From assembly GCF_001457835.1 (NCBI RefSeq), contig NZ_LN898229.1, positions 550,082 to 614,081 on the forward strand: 64,000 nt of DNA, in the 5' to 3' direction. Under the pieces are notes generated by a model, which had not been told where the DNA came from, did no database searches, and saw only the letters and a list, made by a program, of their open reading frames with translations. Positions within the stretch are counted from its first letter, which is position 1. Each line of letters starts with the position of its first letter. A program made the translations under genes and the position numbers. Below are positions 1-9,299 of the stretch, piece by piece. Source of the DNA: Fenollaria timonensis (GTDB lineage Bacteria > Bacillota > Clostridia > Tissierellales > Peptoniphilaceae).

Positions 1-3000
1 ACTTTCACTTATGAAGAAATTGGCGATAAGAAATTTAAATTTAATATAAAAGATAATTATGAGGACGCTGAGTACTACTTATGCGACTTCTATGGATGGG
101 TAACAAACGGCAAAGAAGGCAAAGCTTTTGACTATGAAAAAGGCGGCATCGAATTAACACCAGGCACTTACTATGTAGAGGCCGAGGCTGATAGAGAAAG
201 ATTTGGCGAAACAACTCTTACTATAGATAAAGAAAGCTATGAGCAAACATCTAGAACATTTAAGTCAACTACAGAAGCAGTTGAAGTAGAATTCAATTGG
301 AAGGCTTATTCTGAAACAGATAAGATAAGTGAAGGCACCATCTTTGTTAATGATGACAATCTTCCTGCAGACTTGAAGAAAAATTCATATGAATATGTAT
401 TAACAGGAACAAAGGGCGAGCCTATAAAGAAGACTTTCATTAAGACAGGCTTCAGCACTTGGTTTGTTAATCTACCATATGACTACTACCAAGCAGAAGT
501 AAAGGGCCTTCCTGAAGGTTACACTATTGATACTAAAGAATTTGTTATTAATAGCAAAGAGTTCCAAGTAGAATTTGTTGTAATACCTGAAAAGGAAGAA
601 GAAGATAAAGAGAAAGTTAAGGTAAATTTTGAATTCTATTATGGCGAAGAAAAAATTAGCCCAGTTAGCTTTATACTTGATGGCGATGAAGAAACTGAAT
701 ATACTGATGGCGAAGTAGAATTAACATTTGGTGAACATGAATTAGAAGTATTTGAACCAAAAGAATATATTCAAAAAGAAAAGTTTAGTACTATAACAGT
801 TACTAAAGATACAAAGAATTTACGTATTGAGCTTGAAGAATATAAAGAACCACCAGCTCCATCAGGAGAAGGAACTATCACTGTAAAGATTTATGAAGTA
901 AACGGAAAGAACGAAAGAGAAACAACTTCGTTTGCATATGTCGATTCAAAATTTGCGATGGGTGGAGAAACAGTTAAAGTTCCGTATGGTGAACATACTG
1001 TTAAACTTGCATCAACTTGGAATAGATTAGGCAAGTATGATGAAGAAAAGTCCGTTTCATCTAAAACTGTTAAAATTGATGAAAACAATCAAAACGTTGA
1101 AGTAAAACTTACTATGGTAGTTAAAGGATCAACACCAACACCTGAGCCAGATCCAGAACCAGAACCAGAACCAAACCCAGATGGTAAAGGAATTTTGAAG
1201 GTGGAAGTTTATGAATTTAGCGATGCAGGTGCTAAGCTGGATGCATTTGCAAATGTTATGCTTGATGGTGCTTTCAAAAAAGTTAAAGATATCAAGGAAG
1301 TTTCTTATGGTACACACACTGTGGAATTGTCTAGCTACACATGGAATATGTATGGCAAATATGATCCAGACAAATCCATAATCAAGAAAACTGTTACAGT
1401 TGATGCAAATAATCCAAACGTTACAGTTAAGCTATACAAAGTATTAAAAGGAACAAAAGCTAATCCACCAAAAGATGATGAGACAACACCGACACCAGAA
1501 CCAACACCAGAGCCTGAGCCACAAGAGCCTATAAAGGGCAAAGCAAGTTGGGACATCAACTACACTGGCAGCAGAACTGGACTTAACTTCTTTGAACAAG
1601 TTAAGCTATATAAAGTTGTAGATGGTAAAGATGAAGAAGTTAAACTAAGCTTTGACCAAGAATATAAGAAAGCCGAAAAAGAGCTTGAATTTGGTAAATA
1701 CGCTTATGTATTAAAAGATTTATCAGATTACCTAAAAGTTAATGTTAAAAACAAGAGAATAGAGTTTACTCTCGATGCAAAAAATCCAAGCTTCAAAGCA
1801 GTTTTTGAAATAGAAGATAAAAAAGAAGTTCAAATAGTTGAAGTAAGAATACCAAAGGACGCTAATGAAAGTCTTGATGATTATACAATCAGAGTCTTTG
1901 ACATGAAAGGCAATGAAGTAGAAGGTGTTACAAAGACAGCTAAGGGCTTTGAATTCCCAGCTATTTCAGGCGTTAATTACGAACTAAGACTTGACGGAAC
2001 AAAATACGCATATTACCCTAACATCATAAATGCATATCCAAGCCAAACATTCTCTAAATACATCAACATAGTTGCACCACTAATGTTAAAAGTAAATTCA
2101 CTTGCAGGAGATGCTCCAGTTGAGGCTGATTATGCAGTTTATGCAAAGAATGTCAATGGAGTAACTTATGTAACTGACCTTAAGAAAGTACCATACATTG
2201 GCAATGGTAATCAATTGTACCAAGTTAAATTCTTAGGCTGCGAACAAGGCTATAAACTTGATGATGACGAAATAAAAGAGTTTACAGTAACAGAATTTTC
2301 TAGACAAGAGTTAACATTTAATTTTAAACTCGACAAAGATGTTGCAATAGTCAATAAAGAAGAGCTAAAAGCCTTAGTTTCAGAGTATGACAAGATCAAG
2401 GCTACAGAGGCTTACAAGAACGCTGGGCCAGCTAAGAGAAAAGCATACGATGATGCGATAGGCGAAGCAAAGATGGAGCTTGTAAAAGCAGTAACTACTC
2501 AAGAAGCTATCAACGCTTTAGTAGATAAAGTTAAAGATGCACGTGACGCCATCATCGGATCTATGGAAAATCTTAAGAAGAAAGAGCTTAAGAAGTTAAT
2601 TGATGACGAAGCAAATGTTAAAGCAAAAGACACTTATAAATATGATACAGCTGAAGACAAAAAGGCTTACGACGACGCAATTACAAAAGGCAAGGAAGTT
2701 TATGAAGATGCAAATGCTACAGAAGAAGCCATTGACAAGTCTATAGCTGATATAAAGGCAGCTCTTAAGAAGCTTGATGGCTACAATGAAGCTGACAAGA
2801 CTGAGCTTAAAAAGCTTATCGATCAATATTCAGAAGTAAGATATTCTGACAAGTATGTCAATGCAATTGAAAAAGAAAGAGAAGCTTATGAAGACGCCAT
2901 CATCAATGCTACAAACTTATTCAATAATAAGAAAGCAAGTCAAGATGCTATAAATGCAGCTGTTGAGTCAATTAAAAAGGCTCTAGCAGGACTAAGTGGC

Positions 3001-4698
3001 GATAAAGTGCCGACTAAAAAGACTGAGCCAGTTAAGCTTGACGATGCTTATGTAAATGATAAGTACATTAGAGGTACAGGAACAGTTGGAGCGACTGTTT
3101 ACTACGAACTTCGCTCTAAGGAAGCTAGCTTTGCTAATACTGAGTCTAAGCCAAGAGCTGCTATGCGTATTGCTAATAGCGGAACATTCTCGATAAACGT
3201 AGGTCAAATTCATGAAGATGACGAAATCATCGTTTATCAAAAAGAAGAAAAGAAATTAATGAGTGAAGGCGTTAAATTAAATGTACTTCCACTTAATACG
3301 GCTTATCTAGAACAATTGCTAGCTAAAGCAGATGATGTAGTAAAAACTGAAGCATATGCTAAGGCAAGTGAAGCAAATAAAACAGCTTTAACAGACGCCA
3401 TAGCTAAGGCAAATAAAGTTTTGGCTGATTCTAAGGCAAATAAGGAAGATGTAGATGAAGCTGCAGGCGAGTTAGAAAGAGCTATTAAGGCTATAGACGA
3501 AGAGTCAATCGCAAGCGTGACAGTTACTTTCTATTATAATAATGGTGATAAAGCAGTAGAAGAAAAACTGCTTAAAGGCAAAACTGTAAGTAAACCAGCA
3601 GATCCACATAGAGATGGCTATATCTTTAAAGGCTGGTATGTAGACGAAGAATTTACTCGTGAATTTAATTTCGATGAGCCTATAGAGGAAAATGCAAACG
3701 TTTACGCAAAATGGGAAGAAATTCTTGAATACGAAATCACTTTCGATCCAGCTAATGGCGAAGCTACTTGGATTGAAAAGGTACGTGAAGGCGAAAAAGT
3801 TAAGGAGCCAGCAAAACCTACTAAGACAAATCACACATTTATCGCATGGCAATTTGATGGCGAAAACTATGATTTCAACACAAGTGTTATGGCAAATATG
3901 ATGCTTATAGCTAAATGGGAAGAAAATAAAGTGGATCCACAACCACAACCAGAACCAAAACCAGATCCACAACCAGAACCATATGAACCGTACGAACCAT
4001 ATGAGCCATATAGACCAGAACCTAAACCATCTGAACCATTGAAACCGGTTGAACCAAGCAAACCTATTAACAATAATGAAGATGAAAAGCCAGTTGAAAC
4101 AAAGAAGGACTACGGCATCATCACAGAATATCCTACAAACCCAGTTGAACTAAAAGACGTTCCAGCGGGTCCTGAAGGCGAAGCAGTTAGAAACTTAGTT
4201 TCATACGGCATCATCAAGGGCATGGGCAATGGCAAGTTCCAAGGCAATAAAACTATAACAAGAGCTATGGTTACAAGAGTCTTTATGCTTATCAGCAAGG
4301 ACAAAGCCATTGACAAAGACGTTTACTTTGACGACGTTAAGAATGATAAATGGTATGCTGAATCAGTTAAGTGGGCAGCATCTAAGGGCATCATCGCTGG
4401 CTACACTGATGGCACTTTCAAGGCTGATAAGAAAGTTACTAGACAAGAGTTCTGTGTAATGCTAAATAACTTACTAAAGGCGAATGGCATTGAGCTTGAA
4501 ACAGTAGTTCCAGTTGATGAAAAAGACTTTGCTAAGGCTGATAGCTGGGCAAAGGACGCGATGATCGCTATGAAGAGAGCTGGACTTGTGAATGTTGAAG
4601 CGAATGGCAAGTTTGGTCCGCAAAGTAAGTTTACGAGAGAGGAATTAGCGAAGACTATCGACTTATTAATCAAACTAGTACAACTAAAAGAGAAATAA
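1..4698 (+). CDS. SLH-domain surface protein with FIVAR and InlB-type repeats (5' end outside window)
   Basis: The reading frame is open from base 1, so the apparent TTG start at 373 is internal and the gene begins upstream of the window. The visible 1565 residues contain, in order: beta-rich segments; two related domains (about bases 865-1130 and 1183-1450) separated by Pro-Glu-rich linkers; four FIVAR-like helical repeats (about 2350-2565, 2575-2785, 2785-3000, 3295-3510); two InlB B-repeat/Flg_new units (about 3514-3720 and 3724-3930); a PEP/YEPYEP linker (about 3931-4080); and three C-terminal SLH domains (about 4141-4670). SLH domains bind secondary cell-wall polymer, so this is a cell-surface protein, probably adhesive (inference). 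A strong hairpin terminator follows. The N-terminus and signal peptide cannot be seen. Confidence 0.93.
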   Translation, partial: TFTYEEIGDKKFKFNIKDNYEDAEYYLCDFYGWVTNGKEGKAFDYEKGGIELTPGTYYVEAEADRERFGETTLTIDKESYEQTSRTFKSTTEAVEVEFNWKAYSETDKISEGTIFVNDDNLPADLKKNSYEYVLTGTKGEPIKKTFIKTGFSTWFVNLPYDYYQAEVKGLPEGYTIDTKEFVINSKEFQVEFVVIPEKEEEDKEKVKVNFEFYYGEEKISPVSFILDGDEETEYTDGEVELTFGEHELEVFEPKEYIQKEKFSTITVTKDTKNLRIELEEYKEPPAPSGEGTITVKIYEVNGKNERETTSFAYVDSKFAMGGETVKVPYGEHTVKLASTWNRLGKYDEEKSVSSKTVKIDENNQNVEVKLTMVVKGSTPTPEPDPEPEPEPNPDGKGILKVEVYEFSDAGAKLDAFANVMLDGAFKKVKDIKEVSYGTHTVELSSYTWNMYGKYDPDKSIIKKTVTVDANNPNVTVKLYKVLKGTKANPPKDDETTPTPEPTPEPEPQEPIKGKASWDINYTGSRTGLNFFEQVKLYKVVDGKDEEVKLSFDQEYKKAEKELEFGKYAYVLKDLSDYLKVNVKNKRIEFTLDAKNPSFKAVFEIEDKKEVQIVEVRIPKDANESLDDYTIRVFDMKGNEVEGVTKTAKGFEFPAISGVNYELRLDGTKYAYYPNIINAYPSQTFSKYINIVAPLMLKVNSLAGDAPVEADYAVYAKNVNGVTYVTDLKKVPYIGNGNQLYQVKFLGCEQGYKLDDDEIKEFTVTEFSRQELTFNFKLDKDVAIVNKEELKALVSEYDKIKATEAYKNAGPAKRKAYDDAIGEAKMELVKAVTTQEAINALVDKVKDARDAIIGSMENLKKKELKKLIDDEANVKAKDTYKYDTAEDKKAYDDAITKGKEVYEDANATEEAIDKSIADIKAALKKLDGYNEADKTELKKLIDQYSEVRYSDKYVNAIEKEREAYEDAIINATNLFNNKKASQDAINAAVESIKKALAGLSGDKVPTKKTEPVKLDDAYVNDKYIRGTGTVGATVYYELRSKEASFANTESKPRAAMRIANSGTFSINVGQIHEDDEIIVYQKEEKKLMSEGVKLNVLPLNTAYLEQLLAKADDVVKTEAYAKASEANKTALTDAIAKANKVLADSKANKEDVDEAAGELERAIKAIDEESIASVTVTFYYNNGDKAVEEKLLKGKTVSKPADPHRDGYIFKGWYVDEEFTREFNFDEPIEENANVYAKWEEILEYEITFDPANGEATWIEKVREGEKVKEPAKPTKTNHTFIAWQFDGENYDFNTSVMANMMLIAKWEENKVDPQPQPEPKPDPQPEPYEPYEPYEPYRPEPKPSEPLKPVEPSKPINNNEDEKPVETKKDYGIITEYPTNPVELKDVPAGPEGEAVRNLVSYGIIKGMGNGKFQGNKTITRAMVTRVFMLISKDKAIDKDVYFDDVKNDKWYAESVKWAASKGIIAGYTDGTFKADKKVTRQEFCVMLNNLLKANGIELETVVPVDEKDFAKADSWAKDAMIAMKRAGLVNVEANGKFGPQSKFTREELAKTIDLLIKLVQLKEK

Positions 4699-4757
4699 TA
4701 AATTTCGCATTCAATTTCTTTAGAAGTGATTGACACAAAAAATCAATAAAAATTATT

Positions 4758-4793
4758 AAGTGCATAGCTGTTTATCAGCTATGCACTTTTTAT
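4758..4793 (+). terminator. Rho-independent terminator of the SLH gene
   Basis: A perfect 13-bp stem (4758-4770 with 4776-4788) around a five-base loop is followed by a T-rich tract, 60 bases after the stop codon at 4698. Confidence 0.9.
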
Positions 4794-4800
4794 GTAGGAG

Positions 4801-4870
4801 CCAATCTCATCATAGCGCAAAGGTTCTTGACCAAATTTATGGGAAAGGTCCTTCTTTTTCCTGCAAAATT
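4801..4870 (+). repeat. Hairpin repeat A, copy 1
   Basis: This is a diverged member of the AAGGTTCT hairpin family found at six places in the window. The left context CATAGCGCAAAGG is the same as in copy 4 (35055) and, inverted, copy 5 (38210). The hairpin (4820-4855) pairs AAGG with CCTT, CTT with AAG and CCA with TGG across small symmetric internal loops. It keeps a stem although its bases differ from the other copies. It lies between two related terminator hairpins. Confidence 0.6.
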
Positions 4871-4915
4871 TGTGAATAAATAAATCTTATGATTGAATCA
4901 CTTTGCTCAAAAGCA

Positions 4916-4981
4916 ATTGTCACAACAAATCAATAAAAATACAAGATGCATAGCTAGCAATAGTTATGCATCTTTCTCTTT
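4916..4981 (+). repeat. Second, diverged copy of the SLH-gene terminator region
   Basis: Bases 4916-4981 resemble 4731-4793: both have a TTGxCACAA-like start, then AAATCAATAAAAAT, then a hairpin built on TGCATAGCT/AGxTATGCA followed by T-rich sequence. The stop-proximal terminator is therefore duplicated around hairpin repeat A1. Apart from this and A1, the 348-base gap 4699-5046 shows nothing else. Confidence 0.65.
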
Positions 4982-5046
4982 CCTCAATCCCCGCCCATAT
5001 CTTGCCAAAATCGCCATTTAGTGATACAATATACTCAGGTGATACT

Positions 5047-6273
5047 ATGGATTTAAAGGTGAAACTCAAAATTTTATCTGACTCGGCGAAGTACGATGCC
5101 TCATGCTCTTCGTCTAATTCTTCGCGCAAAAACGCAGGAGGCATTGGTAACGCCGCCTCATCAGGCATCTGTCACAGCTGGTCTGAGGACGGCCGCTGCA
5201 TATCGCTACTTAAAATTCTATTCACAAACGTTTGCATCTACGACTGCGAGTACTGCATCAACCGCGCTTCGAACGATGTCGCGCGTGCCTCGTTCACGCC
5301 CGAAGAGGTCGCCGAGCTCACTATGAACTTCTACATCCGTAACTACATCGAGGGCCTTTTCCTCTCAAGCGCAGTCATCAAAAGCCCCGACTACACCATG
5401 GAGCAGCTTATTAGAACGGCTGAGCTCCTTCGTAACACCTATCACTTTAATGGCTATATACATATGAAGGTCATACCGGGCGCTTCAAAAGAGCTGGTCA
5501 CAAAGCTATCGTCCCTGATCGATAGGGTGTCGGTGAATATTGAGCTGCCGACCGAACAGTCCCTTAAAATGCTTGCTCCGCAGAAAACTACTGAGGGCAT
5601 CATGAAGCCCATGAACAATATAAAGCTGGCAATAGATGAGAACAAAGAGGACAGGTTGAAGTACAAGAGTGCGCCACTCATTGCCCCGGCTGGGCAAACC
5701 ACGCAAATGATTATAGGCGCCGCGAATGAAAGTGACGAGACGATAATCACGAAGGCGTCGCTGCTTTATAAGGGCTTTAGCATGAAGCGCGTGTATTATT
5801 CGGCTTTCGTTCCTGTCGTTAAATCGAAGTACACGAGTGGCATCAAAGCCGCTCCACTATTACGTGAGCACCGCATCTATCAAGCGGATTGGCTGATGCG
5901 CTTCTACAAGTTCAAGCCCTACGAAATCGTTTCGCGCAAAAGTCCCATGCTCGACCTGGACCTTGATCCCAAGGCGTTTTGGGCGATTAATCATATCGAG
6001 CTCTTCCCGATCGAGGTCAACAAAGCGAGCTACGAAGAGCTTCTTCGCGTGCCCGGTTTTGGCCCGACGACCTGCCACAAGATTATCAATGCAAGGCGCT
6101 TTGCCAAGCTATCGTACACGTCGCTTGAGAACATGCACATCTCCTTAAAGCGTGCTAAATACTTCATCACAGTAGGCGGCGTCTACAGAGGCGGCAAGAT
6201 CGATACACGCGAAAATTTGCGCATAAAACTCATGGATAAGGTGAATCTCAATGAACAGCTATCGCTATTTTGA
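5047..6273 (+). CDS. Putative DNA modification/repair radical SAM protein (TIGR03916-like)
   Basis: The family N-terminus (MDLKVKLKIL, then AKYDASCSSS) fixes the start at the ATG at 5047 rather than an upstream in-frame ATG, giving 408 residues. The radical SAM cluster motif C63-x3-C67-x2-C70 follows ICHSWSEDGRCISLLK. RNYIEGLFLSSAV is a family hallmark. The C-terminus carries a helix-hairpin-helix DNA-binding segment (VNKASYEELLRVPGFGP). The next gene starts 23 bases before this stop, the standard pairing of the two families. The role in DNA repair is inferred by the family annotation; no reaction is established. Codons are clearly richer in G and C than in the neighbouring SLH genes. Confidence 0.88.
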   Translation: MDLKVKLKILSDSAKYDASCSSSNSSRKNAGGIGNAASSGICHSWSEDGRCISLLKILFTNVCIYDCEYCINRASNDVARASFTPEEVAELTMNFYIRNYIEGLFLSSAVIKSPDYTMEQLIRTAELLRNTYHFNGYIHMKVIPGASKELVTKLSSLIDRVSVNIELPTEQSLKMLAPQKTTEGIMKPMNNIKLAIDENKEDRLKYKSAPLIAPAGQTTQMIIGAANESDETIITKASLLYKGFSMKRVYYSAFVPVVKSKYTSGIKAAPLLREHRIYQADWLMRFYKFKPYEIVSRKSPMLDLDLDPKAFWAINHIELFPIEVNKASYEELLRVPGFGPTTCHKIINARRFAKLSYTSLENMHISLKRAKYFITVGGVYRGGKIDTRENLRIKLMDKVNLNEQLSLF

Positions 6274-6979
6274 TTACGACAGGAGCTTCGAAGGCCTCAT
6301 GACGGTCATCTTCGAGCTTTACGAGGACATCGAGCGCGCCAAATTCATGTCCGATGATCAAGGTTCCTTATTTGACACCAAGGTCTTTATCGCCACGGAT
6401 ATGGCAGGGGCCACTCGCGTACTCAAAGCGCTTGAGGACAAGTTTCCGAAGCGTTTCATGAGGGAGATAGTGGCAGTATTTTTATCCTGTGATACTAATA
6501 AAGAAGATATATTAATCAGGGCCATCAAAGGCGTCTTCGAGCACGGCTACGGCTACATCTTTTCCTCAGAGAAGGCTGCGAGCGAGTTTCGACGCATACG
6601 TAGAAATGTTTTAAGTGAAAACCATTCCTACAAAGGTCTACTCCGCTTCAAAGAGGTCGAGGGAGGCGTGATGCTAGCTGAGTTTGAGCCGAAGAATGAC
6701 ATCTTGACCCTTATCGTTCCTCATTTTGTGAAGAGGCTCCCTACTATAAACTTCGTAATCGCTGACGTGAAGCGCGGGATGGCCGCCATGCACATGAAGG
6801 GGAAGGTCGAGTTTTTGGAGCTAAAATCTCTTGACTACGCCATTAGCGAAAGAGAAAAGTTCTTCGAAGAGGCTTGGAAAGACTTTTACAAGACAATTGC
6901 CATAGATGAGAGACGCAATGAAAAGCTGATGATTTCAAATATGCCAAAGCGTTACTGGCGCTACTTAATTGAGAAATAG
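6251..6979 (+). CDS. TIGR03915/DUF4130 family putative DNA metabolism protein
   Basis: A 242-residue protein beginning YRYFDYDRSFEGLMTVIFELYE, typical of the TIGR03915 (DUF4130) family. This family almost always sits beside the radical SAM protein encoded just upstream, and in other bacteria it can be fused to uracil-DNA-glycosylase-like domains. The 23-base overlap implies translational coupling. The C-terminal part (FEEAWKDFYKTIAIDERRNEKLMISNMPKRYWRYL) matches the conserved W-x-x-FY...R...MP..YW pattern of the family. It probably works with its partner on damaged or modified DNA, but the substrate is unknown. Codon use is GC-rich like its partner's, so the two genes probably moved together. 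Confidence 0.85.
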   Translation: MNSYRYFDYDRSFEGLMTVIFELYEDIERAKFMSDDQGSLFDTKVFIATDMAGATRVLKALEDKFPKRFMREIVAVFLSCDTNKEDILIRAIKGVFEHGYGYIFSSEKAASEFRRIRRNVLSENHSYKGLLRFKEVEGGVMLAEFEPKNDILTLIVPHFVKRLPTINFVIADVKRGMAAMHMKGKVEFLELKSLDYAISEREKFFEEAWKDFYKTIAIDERRNEKLMISNMPKRYWRYLIEK

Positions 6980-6980
6980 C

Positions 6981-7009
6981 TTGAAATTTGGGCACTTTTC
7001 CATTATAAT
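6981..7009 (+). promoter_or_regulatory. Sigma-A type promoter for the DUF1538/P-II operon
   Basis: TTGAAA (6981-6986) and TATAAT (7004-7009) are separated by exactly 17 bases, immediately after the stop codon at 6979 and 62 bases before the TTG start at 7071. Confidence 0.8.
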
Positions 7010-7070
7010 AGTGTTAATGATTTTACTTGTCTAAAGAAATAAACAAATTTGACTAGAAGGAAGTGACATT

Positions 7071-8546
7071 TTGATTAAAGAGAAATTTAAAGAAGTCCTA
7101 GCGACCGTTTTGCCGATATCGCTACTCGTTGTGATACTGAATTTTACAGTGGTTCCGCTAGAGAGCGATGTCTTCATACGCTTTTTATTGGGCGCGGTCT
7201 TCATACTTTTGGGACTGACAATATTTTTGATCGGCGTCGACCTTGGCATCACGCCTATGGGCGACAGCTTCGGTAACGCAGCCGTTAAGAGCGGTAAACT
7301 TTGGGTCATAGCGCTCATGGGACTTGTCCTAGGCTTTGTCATTTCAATAGCTGAGCCGGATTTACATATCTTGGCAGATCAAGTTGGCCAGGTGACTCTG
7401 GGCGTCGTATCGAAGTCAACACTAGTTATGCTTGTGTCAATGGGTGTCGCTTTACTTATTTCACTTGGCATGGTGCGTATAGTAAAAGTGTATTCGCTAA
7501 AGAAGTTTTTAATGCTTACATATGGCGTAATACTCGTACTTGCAGTGCTTTTAGACCAGTTCTTCCTAGCAGTATCCTTTGATGCTTCAGGAGCGACAAC
7601 TGGGGCACTGACTGTACCATTTTTACTTGCTTTATCCGCAGGTGCCTCCGCCATTAACAAAGACAGCCAAAAGTCCGAAGACGACTCCTTTGGCCTAGTT
7701 GGCATCGCTTCAGCAGGCGCCATCATCGGTGCACTGTTACTTGGAATGCTATCAAAACCAGAGTTTGGTGAGGTTCCAGACATTGCCGTGGCGGCAGAGC
7801 CGGGCATTTTCTCGCACTTCATCCACGAGGCGCCGATAGTCGCAAAAGAGATAATCATCGCACTTCTACCCATAATCGTGATTTACACGATCTGCAACAT
7901 GATCTTCTTCCATAATTCGAAGAGGGCAAACGCAAGAGTCGCAACCGGCTGCGTTTTAACATTTGTGGGACTTGTAATCTTTTTAGTCGGCGTAAACAGC
8001 GGATTTATGGACGTCGGCCGCTACATAGGTCACGTGCTAGCCACAGAGCACAGCAAGGCCTTCATCGTTGCCATCGCCTTTCTGATGGGCGTACTGACTA
8101 TACTTGCGGAGCCTGCAGTTCACGTACTTACGAACCAAATCGAAGCCGTTACGGCGGGCTCAATCAAAAAATCAGTCGTACTTATGACTTTGTCAATAGG
8201 TGTCGGCATCGCGGTTGCCTTGTCTATACTGAAAATACTAGTTCCTGGCATGCAGCTATGGCACGTACTGCTACCGGGCTATATCATAACATTTTTGATA
8301 ATGAAAAAAGTGCCAAACCTATTCGTCGGCATCGCCTTTGACTCAGGCGGCGTTGCCTCAGGACCAATGACTGCGACAATTATCCTTGCTTATGCACAAG
8401 GCGTTGCAGCCTCAACACCAACAGCGGACCTACTTATAGACGGCTTTGGTACCATTGCCATGGTAGCGATGACGCCTCTAATTGCGCTGCAAATACTTGG
8501 TCTATTCTATCTGAAACATGAAAAAGGGGGAGTGAAGAATGCGTAG
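7071..8546 (+). CDS. DUF1538 multi-pass membrane protein
   Basis: A 491-residue, very hydrophobic protein with about twelve membrane segments and an internal two-fold repeat. The N-terminal half has LLGLTIFLIGVDLG and SIAEPDLHILADQV; the C-terminal half has FVGLVIFLVGVNSG and TILAEPAVHVLTNQI. This is two tandem DUF1538 units. The start is TTG with a good ribosome binding site (AGAAGGAAGTGA). The next gene overlaps by 8 bases and encodes a P-II type regulator. Gating of the membrane protein by the P-II partner, as in AmtB-GlnK, is an inference. The transported substrate is unknown. Confidence 0.88.
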   Translation: MIKEKFKEVLATVLPISLLVVILNFTVVPLESDVFIRFLLGAVFILLGLTIFLIGVDLGITPMGDSFGNAAVKSGKLWVIALMGLVLGFVISIAEPDLHILADQVGQVTLGVVSKSTLVMLVSMGVALLISLGMVRIVKVYSLKKFLMLTYGVILVLAVLLDQFFLAVSFDASGATTGALTVPFLLALSAGASAINKDSQKSEDDSFGLVGIASAGAIIGALLLGMLSKPEFGEVPDIAVAAEPGIFSHFIHEAPIVAKEIIIALLPIIVIYTICNMIFFHNSKRANARVATGCVLTFVGLVIFLVGVNSGFMDVGRYIGHVLATEHSKAFIVAIAFLMGVLTILAEPAVHVLTNQIEAVTAGSIKKSVVLMTLSIGVGIAVALSILKILVPGMQLWHVLLPGYIITFLIMKKVPNLFVGIAFDSGGVASGPMTATIILAYAQGVAASTPTADLLIDGFGTIAMVAMTPLIALQILGLFYLKHEKGGVKNA

Positions 8547-9198
8547 TTTAAAGTCTCGTCACTTAGAAATGCTAGTCGTTATAGTTGAACAGAATAAAGC
8601 GAGCAAAGTCTTGCATTTAGCTGATGAGAAAGGCGTTACAGCCTCAGTAGCCATGCTAGGCAGAGGCACTGCATCTAGGACAATATTTGACTACTTAGGT
8701 CTAAACGACAAGAAAAAAGCAGTTCTTATGCTCTTCGGAAAGACTGAGGAGATCACGGATCTTGCTGATTATTTAGTAGAAAAACTTGAAATGGACAAGC
8801 CAAACCACGGAATTGCCTACATCGAGAGCGCATTCAACGTCTTTGGCACTGAAGATAATGCTAATGGAAGTAAAAATATTAAAAGAGGTGAAAATATGTA
8901 CAACGCCATATATACTATAGTTGAAAAAGGAAATGCAGACGACGTGATCGAAGCAGCTGAAAAAGCTGGCTCAAGAGGCGGAACTGTTATGCACGCGAGA
9001 GGCTCGGGCAGCGAAGAAGCGCGCAAAGTCTTTAATATGCTCATCGAACCCGAGAAAGAGATCGTCTTGATTATATCAGAAGAAGCAAAAACTAAGGACA
9101 TAGTTGAGTCGATAAGAAAAGAAACTGGGATTGAAGAGCAAGGAAAGGGAATAATCTTCATAACAAACGTGGAGCAAACTTACGGATTGGCGAAATAG
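8539..9198 (+). CDS. Tandem P-II family regulator
   Basis: A 219-residue protein made of two P-II-like ferredoxin-fold domains: residues about 5-105 (LEMLVVIVEQNKASKVLHLA to YIESAFNVFG) and about 120-219 (YNAIYTIVEKGNADDVIEAA, GGTVMHARGSG, FITNVEQTYGL). GGTVMHARGSG resembles the nucleotide-binding region before the T-loop of classic P-II proteins; the first domain has a shorter, diverged equivalent (ASVAMLGRGTAS). The gene overlaps the DUF1538 gene by 8 bases. An internal ATG at 8896 has its own ribosome binding site (AGAGGTG), so the second domain might also be made alone. What it senses is unknown. Confidence 0.85.
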   Translation: MRSLKSRHLEMLVVIVEQNKASKVLHLADEKGVTASVAMLGRGTASRTIFDYLGLNDKKKAVLMLFGKTEEITDLADYLVEKLEMDKPNHGIAYIESAFNVFGTEDNANGSKNIKRGENMYNAIYTIVEKGNADDVIEAAEKAGSRGGTVMHARGSGSEEARKVFNMLIEPEKEIVLIISEEAKTKDIVESIRKETGIEEQGKGIIFITNVEQTYGLAK

Positions 9199-9211
9199 AA
9201 TAAACATAAAC

Positions 9212-9248
9212 AAAGCTGTGAGAATTTTTTCTCACAGCTTTCATTTTT
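9212..9248 (+). terminator. Rho-independent terminator after the P-II gene
   Basis: A 12-bp perfect stem (9212-9223 with 9230-9241) is followed by CATTTTTG, 14 bases after the P-II stop codon. Confidence 0.85.
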
Positions 9249-9299
9249 GTAAAGTGTATCATTTTTTGATTAGTTGCAAATCGAATGACAAACATTCAT

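Noticed and set aside
3867-4073. Gly/Ser/Tyr-rich antisense frame opposite the Pro-Glu linker of the first SLH gene
   Set aside because: Complement of repetitive CCA/GAA codons; no start context or homology.
373-4698. TTG at 373 as the start of the first SLH gene
   Set aside because: The same frame is open back to base 1 with protein-like composition, and no signal peptide follows the TTG.
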